The notes under the pieces are model-generated. The model saw nothing but the letters and a program-made list of their open reading frames with translations. It was not told the DNA's origin and did not search any database. 64,000 nt of DNA from the NCBI RefSeq assembly GCF_020621385.1, contig NZ_JAESVA010000011.1, positions 1-64,000 of the forward strand. The letters are read 5' to 3'. Source of the stretch: Acidisoma cellulosilyticum. GTDB lineage: Bacteria; Pseudomonadota; Alphaproteobacteria; Acetobacterales; Acetobacteraceae. Positions 8,422 to 16,631 of the stretch are shown piece by piece; positions within the stretch are counted from its first letter, which is position 1; every line of letters starts with the position of its first letter. The translations under genes and the position numbers were made by a program.

Positions 8422-9453
8422 TCAGGCCCGACGCAACTCGTCGATGATGAGCGGGAAATTATCCTGGGCGGCGGCCTTGCCGATGAAGACGTCGAGATGG
8501 CCGTAGCCGGAAAGTTCGTAGAGGGCGTGCCGACCGGGTGCATGGCGATCGCAGTAATCGAAGCTGCGCTGCTGGCTTTCCGGCTTGAAGCATTGGTTGT
8601 TTTGACCTGCGAGGAAAACGAAGCGCGCGTCGGTTTTAGGCGCCTGCGCGTCGAACACACGGGGCAGTTCGGGATGCTTGCCGCTGGAAACGAGCACACC
8701 GGCCAGGATGCAGCGGTTCATTTCGCGGAAGAACGTCATCGGCACATGCGCGAATTCGCCCTTGATCCATTCATGCGTGTCCGCGTCCAGGTTCTCGTGC
8801 CGCCACAGCGTGGGGAAGCCTGCGCCGAAGGTGAAACTCGACTGTTTGCAGACCGGATTGTTGCACTCGTGATGCAGCGCGCGGACGTAAAAATCGATGA
8901 CGCTCGGCCAGCCAAGCGGGGCGGAGAGACCCCATTGCGGGTTCAGGTAGGTCATGAAGCGGCCGACGCTGTTGGTCATATAGCGGGACTTGAGATAGGC
9001 GAGGGCCGGCACGACGGGATGCAGCGAAACCGCGTTGCTGATGATCAGCGATACCGCGGGGAGCAGTCCGGCGACGGCCGCCATCATAAAGCTCGTCGAA
9101 CCCTGGCAGTGGATGACGGCCTTGAGGCTGGTCTTCCCGGTGCGTTCCAGGACGGTGCGGACGGCCGCGGGATGGTCGAATACGGCAGCGTCTTCCAGCG
9201 TCCATTCATTCGGCGGCAGATCGATGCTGGCGCGCCAGTTCAGCAGCCAGACGTCGAAACCGGCCTCTCGCAGGGCATCCACGAAGGTCTGAGCGACCGG
9301 CGGCGTGAAGATATTGGCGCGCACGCCCGCGCCATGCAGGACGAGGACCGGGTCGGATGGGCCCGGAGCGGAGGGCGGGAAATGGTGCAGATTGAGGGGG
9401 AAGCCGTCGCCGGCCGTGAACGCGATAACCTCCGCTGCGCAGACGCTGTCCAT
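8422..9453 (-). CDS. Alpha/beta hydrolase with Cys at the nucleophile position
   Basis: The 343-residue protein is an alpha/beta hydrolase: the oxyanion strand is VLVLHGAGVRANIF, and the nucleophile elbow reads VIHCQGST, placing Cys116 where most family members have Ser. The late block ELSGYGHLD supplies a plausible catalytic His, and VFLAGQNNQCF a strand near the acid. The segment DVWLLNWRASIDLPP is typical of hydrolases associated with, or fused to, GMC cholesterol-oxidase-like proteins, which fits the GMC gene at the other end of this operon. It is the first gene of the seven-gene minus-strand unit. Confidence 0.82.
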   Translation of the reverse strand: MDSVCAAEVIAFTAGDGFPLNLHHFPPSAPGPSDPVLVLHGAGVRANIFTPPVAQTFVDALREAGFDVWLLNWRASIDLPPNEWTLEDAAVFDHPAAVRTVLERTGKTSLKAVIHCQGSTSFMMAAVAGLLPAVSLIISNAVSLHPVVPALAYLKSRYMTNSVGRFMTYLNPQWGLSAPLGWPSVIDFYVRALHHECNNPVCKQSSFTFGAGFPTLWRHENLDADTHEWIKGEFAHVPMTFFREMNRCILAGVLVSSGKHPELPRVFDAQAPKTDARFVFLAGQNNQCFKPESQQRSFDYCDRHAPGRHALYELSGYGHLDVFIGKAAAQDNFPLIIDELRRA

Positions 9454-9640
9454 GATGCGGGTCCCTCAGGATACTGGCAAAAGCGCAAGGCTTCAGACGA
9501 GCAGCGAGACGAATTCACGGGATCGTAATGAAAATTCAGCGGCAAGGCAATCTTGTCTGTTGGGTGGAACATTGAAGGACGTGCGGGGGCGGTTTTGCCG
9601 GCATCATACAAAAGCCGGACCTGCTCGAATTTGGTTTTTC
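9454..9640. other. Leader of the hydrolase-to-GMC operon, no gene
   Basis: This stretch lies upstream of the minus-strand operon and must contain its promoter. No convincing promoter elements or operator were identified by eye. Short open frames here read as shadows. It ends where the interrupted repeat copy begins. Confidence 0.4.
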
Positions 9641-9907
9641 CTAGAGCGTTTCCTGTTCGCTTACGGTCACAGGTGCTGCTCTAGAGTCCGTCAGGTTTAG
9701 TTGGAAACGACCCCTTGCCCCGTCATGGCCGGGCTTGACCCGGTCATCCAGTCCTTGGGCGCCCCAACGAATGGATGCCCGGCTCTGAGGCCGGACATGA
9801 CGATATGAGGGACAAGCTTCAGTTAAAATCAGACAAACTCTAGTTTATTGTTTTTGCGAGCATCTTCACCTGGACAGATGATTCCATCTGACCGGGATCT
9901 GCTCTAG
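9641..9907 (+). repeat. Dispersed two-hairpin repeat, copy B, split by an insertion
   Basis: The left part, 9641-9684, runs from CTAGAGCGTTTCC to GCTCTAG. The right part resumes at 9841 with TAGTTTATTGTTTTTGCGAGC, continues through the stem CAGATG-ATTC-CATCTG, and ends in GCTCTAG at 9901-9907. Compared with intact copies the sequence between is extra, and the CTAG at the junction is present on both sides. This is a full-length repeat interrupted by a separate small element. Confidence 0.8.
9684..9840 (+). mobile_element. 157-bp MITE-like insertion at a CTAG/TA target
   Basis: The element begins GAGTCCGTCAGG and its other end, read on the opposite strand, begins GAGTTTGTCTGA; the imperfect terminal repeats match at 11 of the first 15 positions. 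It is flanked by TA on both sides within CTAG, the target preference known for IS630-family transposons. Inside is a long imperfect hairpin (9721-9802) with arms CGTCATGGCCGGGC and its near complement, a sequence type common in intergenic DNA of alphaproteobacteria. It has no coding capacity and so would depend on a transposase supplied elsewhere. Confidence 0.65.
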
Positions 9908-10087
9908 GCCCGCAATGCCAGCAAGCGGCTTAACGACCTTGGATTTGCTCATAAGTAATAGGAAGGAGCGGTTCAATCACCGCCGACACTTCGCCAGAAA
10001 CAAGAGAAGAAGCCAAACAGCTTCACCCCTCATTCGATCCCTGCGTACAAGGGTCCTGAAAGACGCTGTAAGCCGTGATCAAGCAAA

Positions 10088-10813
10088 TTATTCCTCACCT
10101 CGGCCATAAGAGATGATGGAGAGGAAGCGAATTGGAAACTTCACCATCACCTCCGGCCCGTGCGGAGCGTCGGCGTCGAAGAACAGGCTGTCGCCTGGAG
10201 ACATTGCGTATCGCTTGTCGGCGTGGCGATACACGACCTCGCCTTCGAGCATATAGAGAAACTCGATCCCTGCGTGCTGGAACAGTGGAAAGACGTCGGA
10301 TTCCGTCGTCAGGGTGATCAGGTAGGGTTCCACCACGACGCGGGACGTCTGATTTCCGGTATAGCCCAATAAATGATACTGGTGGCCGTTGCGGGTGCCG
10401 CGTCGCTCAATGGCCAAGCCCTCGCCGGCCTTTACGAACACAACCTCCCGCTGCTCCTCGTACCGTGTGAAGAAGGAGGTTATGGGAACGCCTAGCGCCC
10501 TGGACAGGGCTTGCAGCGTCGTCAGTGACGGTGAGATCATACCGTTCTCGATCTTGGACAGCATACCAAGCGAGAGGCCCGCGGCGGCAGCGAGGTCAGC
10601 GACCGTAATACCCAACTTGCTGCGGCAGGCACGCACCTCCCGCCCGATCGCGACTTCCAGAATGGCGTCCCGCGCGCCGACCAAGCCGTGCGGGTCTTGG
10701 CCGCTGAATTTCCCCGATGGCGGAATTAACGGCGCAGAGACACCTTTGCTGTTGCTCAGATGCTCAACAATCTGCGCGACGCTGTCGGTTCCGGCTTTTG
10801 CTTTCGTCGTCAC
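10088..10813 (-). CDS. XRE-family regulator with C-terminal cupin domain
   Basis: The 241-residue protein has a Cro/CI helix-turn-helix at about 58-113 (LGITVADLAAAAGLSLGMLSKIENG) and a cupin sensor domain at about 155-235 (EFLYMLEGEVVYRH, YAMSPGDSLFFDADAPHG). Such XRE-cupin proteins usually sense a small metabolite and control an adjacent amine or amino-acid operon. It is divergent from glxB with 178 bases between the starts, so it is the likely regulator of the glxBCD-glnT operon and of itself. No clear operator was seen in the shared promoter region. Confidence 0.85.
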   Translation of the reverse strand: MTTKAKAGTDSVAQIVEHLSNSKGVSAPLIPPSGKFSGQDPHGLVGARDAILEVAIGREVRACRSKLGITVADLAAAAGLSLGMLSKIENGMISPSLTTLQALSRALGVPITSFFTRYEEQREVVFVKAGEGLAIERRGTRNGHQYHLLGYTGNQTSRVVVEPYLITLTTESDVFPLFQHAGIEFLYMLEGEVVYRHADKRYAMSPGDSLFFDADAPHGPEVMVKFPIRFLSIISYGRGEE

Positions 10814-10991
10814 TTTGCTCGCCTTAGCTTAATCTCATCAGGGAGGAGCGCGGCAGACTAGCATGGCGTAGCAAGGCCCGCGATAGAGCCAAGTTTCTTT
10901 ACAAGAAAAAATTATTCTTTTCGATTGACGGCTTCGCATCGCCTGTGATGCGATGGCGGAGCAGTCTGCCATCGGTGCAATGGGTGAGATT

Positions 10992-11885
10992 ATGTGCGGA
11001 ATTGTCGGTCTCTTCATCAAAGACAAAGGGCTTGAGCCGCATCTTGGGCAGATGCTGTCGGATATGCTCGGGACGATGTGCGACCGCGGCCCGGACAGCG
11101 CAGGCTTTGCAGTCTATGGCGGTTTTGAGGACGGGTTCAGCAAGATCACCGTGCAGTCCTCTGATCCGGCCGGCTTTGTCGGTTTGGCGGATGGCCTGGC
11201 GGACAAGCTTGGTGCGCCGGTGCGCATGACCCGTAAAGATACGCACGCCGTATTGCGGTTGGCGGCAAACCTGATACCCGAAGCGCGGGCAATCCTGCGG
11301 CTTGACCATCCTCATCTTTGCATCATGGGGATCGGCGACAAAATCGAGATCTATAAGGAAGTCGGCTATCCGACTGAGGTTGCGGGTCGTTTCGCGCTCA
11401 GTGCCATGACCGGCAGTCATGGCATCGGTCATACCCGCATGGCGACGGAATCCGCCGTCACCACCATGGGCGCGCATCCCTTCTCCACCGGAGCCGATCA
11501 ATGTCTGGTCCATAACGGATCGCTCTCCAATCACAACAATCTGCGGCGGGAGTTGAAACGCCGAGGTATGCAGTTTGAGACCGAGAATGACACTGAGGTC
11601 GCCGCTGCCTATCTCAGCCAACAGATGGAGCAGGGGCTCAGCCTGGGGGAGGCGCTGGGGCGCGGATTGGAGGATCTGGACGGCTTCTATACGTTCGTCG
11701 TGGGCACCAGAAACGGATTTGGCGTGCTGCGTGACCCGATTGCTTGCAAGCCGGCCGTGCTGGCCGAAACGGACCGCTACGTCGCCTTCGGCTCGGAATA
11801 CCGCGCGCTGGTGAACCTGCCTGAGATTGAGACGGCAAAGGTGTGGGAGCCTGAGCCCGCCACCGTCTATTTCTGGGAGCGTTGA
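10992..11885 (+). CDS. glxB: Class II glutamine amidotransferase subunit (GlxB/MgsA type)
   Basis: The 297-residue protein is an Ntn-type glutaminase domain alone. ATG 10992 is chosen because it places the catalytic cysteine at position 2 (MCGIVGLF), which must become N-terminal; the longer upstream frame would bury it. RGPDSAG, HTRMATES and NGSLSN are the conserved substrate blocks. It releases ammonia from glutamine for the partner synthase encoded by the next two genes. The family includes GlxB of rhizobia and MgsA of N-methylglutamate synthase, which are homologous. The stop lies two bases before the next start. Confidence 0.88.
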   Translation: MCGIVGLFIKDKGLEPHLGQMLSDMLGTMCDRGPDSAGFAVYGGFEDGFSKITVQSSDPAGFVGLADGLADKLGAPVRMTRKDTHAVLRLAANLIPEARAILRLDHPHLCIMGIGDKIEIYKEVGYPTEVAGRFALSAMTGSHGIGHTRMATESAVTTMGAHPFSTGADQCLVHNGSLSNHNNLRRELKRRGMQFETENDTEVAAAYLSQQMEQGLSLGEALGRGLEDLDGFYTFVVGTRNGFGVLRDPIACKPAVLAETDRYVAFGSEYRALVNLPEIETAKVWEPEPATVYFWER

Positions 11886-11887
11886 TC

Positions 11888-12577
11888 ATGCCGACCATCG
11901 ATCTAGCGGAAAGCGGTCTGCGTAGCCTCAACAAGCAGTTGCATGACGTCGGGGAAGGCAGCAACGAGACGCATTGGGATATCATCAATCCGCGTGGCGC
12001 CCACGCCGTGGCGGTCGGCGTCAATGCCGCTATCGCCATCACCATCCATGGTAGCACCGGCTATTACTGCGCTGGCATGAATCGCGAGGCCCGGATTGTG
12101 GTCCAGGGCTCTGTCGGGCCTGGTGCGGCGGAAAACATGATGTCCGGGAGCGTCACCGTGATGGGCGATGCCAGCCAATATGCGGGTGCGACCGGTCAGG
12201 GCGGTCTTCTCGTCATCCAGGGCAATGCGTCATCGCGCTGCGGGATTTCGATGAAGGGCATCGATATCGTGGTGCGCGGCAATATCGGCCATATGGCGGC
12301 CTTCATGGGCCAGGCCGGGCATCTGGTCGTCTGTGGTGATGCCGGCGATGCACTGGGCGATTCCGTCTATGAGGCGAAGCTCTTCGTGCGTGGATCGGTC
12401 AAAAGCCTCGGCGCCGATTGTATCGAGAAGCCGCTGCGAGCCGAACACTTAGCCGTTCTGGAAAAGCTGCTCGGGCAGGCGGGCATCACCGACGTCAAGC
12501 CGTCCGAATTCAAGCGCTACGGATCCGCCCGAAAACTCTACAATTTCAGCGTCGATCACGCGGATGCCTACGGCTGA
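11888..12577 (+). CDS. glxC: GXGXG-domain glutamate-synthase-like subunit (GlxC/MgsB type)
   Basis: The 229-residue protein is a right-handed beta-helix of GXGXG repeats (for example GSVGPGAAENMMSGSV, GQGGLLVIQGNASSRCG and FMGQAGHLVVCGDAGDALG), equivalent to the C-terminal domain of large-subunit glutamate synthase. It is a structural subunit placed between the glutaminase and FMN domains. ATG 11888 follows the glxB stop by two bases. The three separately encoded domains together equal one GltB chain lacking some connecting segments. Confidence 0.88.
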   Translation: MPTIDLAESGLRSLNKQLHDVGEGSNETHWDIINPRGAHAVAVGVNAAIAITIHGSTGYYCAGMNREARIVVQGSVGPGAAENMMSGSVTVMGDASQYAGATGQGGLLVIQGNASSRCGISMKGIDIVVRGNIGHMAAFMGQAGHLVVCGDAGDALGDSVYEAKLFVRGSVKSLGADCIEKPLRAEHLAVLEKLLGQAGITDVKPSEFKRYGSARKLYNFSVDHADAYG

Positions 12578-12603
12578 GCCGCTCAAACAAGGTGCCGTCT
12601 TCA

Positions 12604-13929
12604 ATGTCCTATACGAATCCGCCGACCGTTCCGCGCAAATCGGCGACCTTTGACGACTATACGCTGTCGGAAATCCGCCGCGCCGCGACGACGGGCATTT
12701 ACGATATCCGCGGCGGCGGTGCGAAGCGGCGGCTGCCACATTTCGACGATCTGCTGTTCCTGGGCGCCTCCATGTCCCGCTATCCGTTGGAAGGCTATCG
12801 GGAGCGGTGCGATACCGATGTCGTGCTGGGCAACCGCTTCGCGCAGAAGCCGCTGCATCTGAAAATCCCCATCACCATCGCGGGGATGAGCTTCGGCTCG
12901 CTCTCCGCCCATGCCAAGGAAGCGCTGGGCCGTGGCGCCACTGCCGCCGGCACATCGACCACCACCGGCGACGGCGGCATGTCGACCGAGGAGCGCGGCC
13001 AGTCCCAAACCCTGGTCTATCAATATTTGCCCTCGCGCTACGGCATGAACCCGGCCGACCTGCTGAAGGCGGATGCGATCGAAATCGTTGTCGGCCAGGG
13101 GGCCAAGCCCGGCGGTGGCGGCATGTTGATGGGGCAAAAGATCACCGACCGTGTCGCGGCCATGCGCATGCTGCCCAAGGGTATCGACCAGCGCTCCGCT
13201 TGCCGCCATCCGGATTGGACCGGCCCGGATGACCTGGAAATCAAGATATTGGAGCTGCGCGAGATCACCGATTGGCAGACGCCGATCTACATCAAGGTCG
13301 GTGGCGCAAGGCCCTATTACGACGTCGCACTGGCCGTGAAGGCCGGCGCCGATGTCGTGGTGGTGGACGGCATGCAGGGTGGCACGGCGGCCACGCAGGA
13401 AGTGTTCATCGAGAATGTCGGTATGCCGACGCTCGCCTGCATTCGTCCGGCCGTGCAGGCGTTGCAGGACCTCGGCATGCATCGGAAGGTGCAGCTGATC
13501 GTGTCGGGGGGCATTCGCAACGGTGCCGATGTCGCGAAGGCGCTGGCGCTCGGGGCCGATGCGGTGTCCATCGGCACGGCGGCACTGGTCGCGCTCGGTG
13601 ACAATGACCCGGCCTATGAGAGCGACTACAATGCGCTTGGCACCACCGCTGGCGCCTATGATGATTGGCATGAGGGGCGTGACCCCGCCGGCATTACGAC
13701 GCAGGACCCGGAATTGATGAAGCGTCTGGACCCGGTGCTTGCCGGGCGGCGGCTCGCCAATTACCTGAAAGTCATGACGCTGGAAGCGCAGACCATCGCG
13801 CGGGCCTGCGGCAAAAGCCATGTCCATAATCTGGAGCCCGAGGATCTCTGTGCTCTCACCGTAGAAGCGGCGGCCATGGCGCGCGTGCCGCTGGCCGGCA
13901 CGAACTGGATTCCAGGTCAAAATTTCTGA
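12604..13929 (+). CDS. glxD: FMN-binding glutamate-synthase-domain subunit (GlxD/MgsC type)
   Basis: The 441-residue protein is the TIM-barrel synthase domain of glutamate synthase: GMSFGSLSAHAKEALGRGA, TGDGGMSTEERG, GQGAKPGGGGML and VVVDGMQGGTAATQE form the FMN and 2-oxoglutarate site, and GADAVSIGTAAL follows. It would transfer ammonia, or methylamine in the N-methylglutamate synthase version, to 2-oxoglutarate. It is third in the operon, with 26 bases from glxC and 41 to the next gene. The cysteine cluster typical of GltB Fe-S centres is not obvious. Confidence 0.88.
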   Translation: MSYTNPPTVPRKSATFDDYTLSEIRRAATTGIYDIRGGGAKRRLPHFDDLLFLGASMSRYPLEGYRERCDTDVVLGNRFAQKPLHLKIPITIAGMSFGSLSAHAKEALGRGATAAGTSTTTGDGGMSTEERGQSQTLVYQYLPSRYGMNPADLLKADAIEIVVGQGAKPGGGGMLMGQKITDRVAAMRMLPKGIDQRSACRHPDWTGPDDLEIKILELREITDWQTPIYIKVGGARPYYDVALAVKAGADVVVVDGMQGGTAATQEVFIENVGMPTLACIRPAVQALQDLGMHRKVQLIVSGGIRNGADVAKALALGADAVSIGTAALVALGDNDPAYESDYNALGTTAGAYDDWHEGRDPAGITTQDPELMKRLDPVLAGRRLANYLKVMTLEAQTIARACGKSHVHNLEPEDLCALTVEAAAMARVPLAGTNWIPGQNF

Positions 13930-13970
13930 GGACTTCACTCTGAGACGTCTCGAACAGAAAAGGATCTTCC

Positions 13971-15278
13971 GTGTCGACTGATCTTGCCAGTCTCGCGAAG
14001 GAGCGGGGCATCCGCTATTTCATGATTTCCTATACCGATCTGTTTGGGGCGCAGCGGGCGAAGCTGGTGCCGGCATCCGCTATTGCCGATATGCAGAAGG
14101 ATGGTGCCGGTTTCGCCGGTTTCGCGACTTGGCTGGATATGACGCCGGCGCATCCTGATCTATTCGCTTTGCCCGATTCCAATGCCTGCATTCAATTGCC
14201 GTGGAAACCCGAAGTCGCCTGGGTCGCGGCCGATTGCGCGATGAATGAGAAGCCCGTCGCCCAGGCGCCACGCGTCCTGCTGAAAAAGCTGGTGGCGCAA
14301 GCCGACGCACAGGGGCTGCGGGTCAAAACCGGTGTCGAGGCGGAGTTCTTTCTCATCGACGCCGATGCCAGCGGTATCTCCGACCCCAAGGATAACGCCG
14401 TCAAACCCTGCTACGATCAGCAGGCGCTGATGCGCCGCTATGATGTCATCTCCGAGATCTGCGACTATATGGCGGCACTCGGCTGGCAGCCCTATCAGAA
14501 CGATCATGAAGACGCGAATGGTCAGTTTGAGATGAACTGGGCGTTCGACGATGTGCTGGTCACGGCCGACCGCCATTCCTTCTTCAAGTTCATGGTCCGC
14601 TCCTTGGCCGAAAAGCACGGCTTGCGCGCGACCTTCATGCCGAAGCCTTTCCCGGCGCTGACCGGCAATGGTTGCCATGTCCATATGTCGGTCTGGGATC
14701 AGGGTGGCTTCGTCAATCGGTTCTATGACGAAGAGGACGAATTGGGTCTCTCGTCGGACGGAAAATTCTTTCTCGGCGGCATCATGAAACATGCCTGCGG
14801 CATGGCGGCGATTACTAACCCGACGGTCAATAGCTATAAGCGTATCAACGCGCCAAGCACGGCGTCGGGCGCCACATGGTCCCCCAATTCCGTGACCTGG
14901 ACGGGCAATAATCGCACCCATATGGTGCGCGTGCCGGGCAAGGGGCGGTTTGAGTTGCGCCTGCCGGATGGCGCAGCCAATCCCTATCTGCTGCAATGTG
15001 TTATTCTCGCGGCTGGGCTGGATGGGATAGCAACTAAGGCTGACCCCGGAAAACGCTGTGATATCGACATGTATCAAGACGGTCCTACCGTGACGGATGG
15101 GCGGAAACTGCCCATGAACCTGCTGGATGCGCTGCGCGCCTTTACGGCCGACGAAAGCCTGACTTCCGCTCTTGGGGCAGATTTTTCGGTGAGCTATGCC
15201 AAGCTGAAGCACCTGGAATGGAACAGCTATGCCAGCCACTTCACGCAATGGGAGCGGGACAACGCACTCGATATTTGA
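13971..15278 (+). CDS. glnT: Type III glutamine-synthetase-like enzyme (GlnT; possibly gamma-glutamylmethylamide synthetase)
   Basis: The 435-residue protein is a glutamine synthetase homologue: VEAEFFLID, GQFEMNW, NGCHVHMSVWD and GRFELRLPDGAANPY are the ATP and glutamate binding blocks. It starts with GTG 13971 after AGGATC. Members of this branch act as gamma-glutamylmethylamide synthetase (GmaS) in methylamine-using bacteria or as GlnT in rhizobia; the order glutaminase-GXGXG-FMN-synthetase is shared by both operon types. N-methylglutamate dehydrogenase genes (mgdABCD) are absent from this window, so methylamine use is not established. Confidence 0.87.
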   Translation: MSTDLASLAKERGIRYFMISYTDLFGAQRAKLVPASAIADMQKDGAGFAGFATWLDMTPAHPDLFALPDSNACIQLPWKPEVAWVAADCAMNEKPVAQAPRVLLKKLVAQADAQGLRVKTGVEAEFFLIDADASGISDPKDNAVKPCYDQQALMRRYDVISEICDYMAALGWQPYQNDHEDANGQFEMNWAFDDVLVTADRHSFFKFMVRSLAEKHGLRATFMPKPFPALTGNGCHVHMSVWDQGGFVNRFYDEEDELGLSSDGKFFLGGIMKHACGMAAITNPTVNSYKRINAPSTASGATWSPNSVTWTGNNRTHMVRVPGKGRFELRLPDGAANPYLLQCVILAAGLDGIATKADPGKRCDIDMYQDGPTVTDGRKLPMNLLDALRAFTADESLTSALGADFSVSYAKLKHLEWNSYASHFTQWERDNALDI

Positions 15279-15291
15279 CGCGTGTGATTGA

Positions 15292-15398
15292 CCAGAGCGT
15301 TTCCAGTTCGCCTACGCTCACAGATGCCGCTCTAGATTATTGTTTTGCGAGCATCTTCACACAGCCAGATGATGTCATCCGACTGTCAACTGCTGCAG
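15292..15398 (+). repeat. Dispersed two-hairpin repeat, copy C
   Basis: This copy starts CCAGAGCGTTTCC 13 bases after glnT, has GCTCTAGATTATTG and GCGAGCATCTTCAC, and carries the second stem in a degenerate form (ACAGCCAGATG / CATCCGACTGT) before ending CTGCTGCAG. It lies at the 3' end of the glx operon and may act as an mRNA-stabilising or terminating structure. Confidence 0.8.
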
Positions 15399-15696
15399 CT
15401 AGCATGAAGAAGTCGGGATCATAAGGGCAGGATCCGCCACTGCCTAAACCCTTGGCGCTCGAAATATGATCCTGAAATTTAGTCTTGGACCGCAAGCGTG
15501 ACGACGGCAAAATAGCCGAGGGTCAGTGGTATTCTGCATGCAGATCGGACGCACAGGATCGTTTTTGCGGGCTCATGATATCAGACCGGTGCACAATCCC
15601 CTCGCGTTTTATAGTCTGACTGATCTGTGATCGACGATGCGTGCCGGCACATGGCCAGCGTTCTGCCCGCCTCCAAAGGCAGTTGACTCACGAGAA
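15399..15696. other. Non-coding interval before the SDR operon
   Basis: No gene-like open frame, RNA gene or repeat was recognised in this interval between repeat copy C and the palindrome at 15697. The TTGACT at 15683-15688 could be a -35 element for the downstream operon, but no good -10 match follows. Confidence 0.35.
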
Positions 15697-15708
15697 TTGT
15701 ACGTACAA
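15697..15708. promoter_or_regulatory. Perfect palindrome TTGTACGTACAA, candidate GntR operator
   Basis: TTGTACGTACAA is a perfect 12-bp palindrome 60 bases upstream of the first SDR gene, just downstream of a TTGACT element. It differs from TTGTCCGGACAA at 30226 only by a symmetrical change. The form TTGTnnnnACAA resembles operators of GntR regulators with UTRA domains, and such a regulator is encoded at 20497-21249. Confidence 0.5.
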
Positions 15709-15768
15709 AGATTGGGGTAAGTCGAATACCAAGACAGCTTTACCTGCGCAAAGATAGGGAGCGGAGGC

Positions 15769-16491
15769 ATGCCTCAAACTAAGTCTAATTTTGTCGTCAC
15801 AGGCGCCAGCCGGGGCATCGGGCTTGCGGTGTCGTCCAGTCTCGCCGCACAGGGCCATCACGTCATCGGCATCGCCCGCAAACCTGGCAAGGATCCGTTT
15901 CCGGGCACATTTTTGAGCTGCGACCTTGGTAGCCTTGAGCAAACCGAGGAGCTTCTGGCGCGGATAGCGCGTGATTTTCACGTTGATGGCATCGTGAACA
16001 ATGCCGGAATCTCTTTACCGCAGCCGCTCGGAAAAATTGACTTCGCGACATATCAGGCGGTCATGGACCTCAATGTCCGGGCGGCGATCCATCTGACGCA
16101 AGGCCTTGTTGACGGCATGAAAACCAAAAAATGGGGGCGGATCGTCAATGTATGCAGTCGCGCCATTTTCGGAGGTCGCGACCGTACAGCCTATGCGGCG
16201 GCGAAAAGCGCACTCGTCGGCTGTACGCGCACCTGGGCCCTGGAACTGGCCGAATTCGGCATCACGGCGAATGCCGTGGCCCCTGGTCCGATAGAAACCG
16301 AATTATTCCGCGAGAGCCGACCGGTCGGCAGCGAAGCGGAACAGCGGTTGTTGTCAACCATTCCGATGCGGCGCGTGGGTCAACCTGACGAGGTTGCGGC
16401 GGCGATCTGTTTCTTTCTGTCCCCGGAAGCGTCCTTCATCACAGGCGAGGTGATGGCCATCGACGGTGGCGGAAGTCTGGGCGGACGATAA
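15769..16491 (+). CDS. Short-chain dehydrogenase/reductase
   Basis: The 240-residue protein is a classical SDR: the nucleotide motif is TGASRGIG at 12-19, followed by NNAG, and the catalytic YAAAK in the second half. It ends with the usual FITGEVMAIDGGGS. It would oxidise or reduce an alcohol or ketone with NAD(P). It is the first gene of a plus-strand catabolic unit that continues through 19458, and the palindrome at 15697 lies in its promoter. The substrate is unknown; the family is too broad for assignment. Confidence 0.88.
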   Translation: MPQTKSNFVVTGASRGIGLAVSSSLAAQGHHVIGIARKPGKDPFPGTFLSCDLGSLEQTEELLARIARDFHVDGIVNNAGISLPQPLGKIDFATYQAVMDLNVRAAIHLTQGLVDGMKTKKWGRIVNVCSRAIFGGRDRTAYAAAKSALVGCTRTWALELAEFGITANAVAPGPIETELFRESRPVGSEAEQRLLSTIPMRRVGQPDEVAAAICFFLSPEASFITGEVMAIDGGGSLGGR

Positions 16492-16631
16492 GCTTTTGCT
16501 TTGATGGGCGTGTGCGCGGAGGATCTTGCGGCGCAGGTTAATCCCCAAGGCAAAGCGATGCTGAACGATACTGTCTGACAGCCTCGACAAGCTCGGCCAA
16601 ACGCTTGATTGCGCAAGAAAAGGAAGACCCA

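Noticed and set aside
10953-10991. Longer N terminus for the GlxB glutaminase
   Set aside because: The catalytic Cys must follow the initiator Met directly, so ATG 10992 is the start.
12601-13938. 445-codon minus-strand open frame opposite glxD
   Set aside because: The plus-strand gene is unmistakable from its FMN-site motifs, and the antisense frame has no ribosome site or domain.
15697-15708. Reading the palindrome as part of a terminator
   Set aside because: The 12-bp palindrome has no following T-run and no upstream gene ending nearby; an operator role is more consistent.
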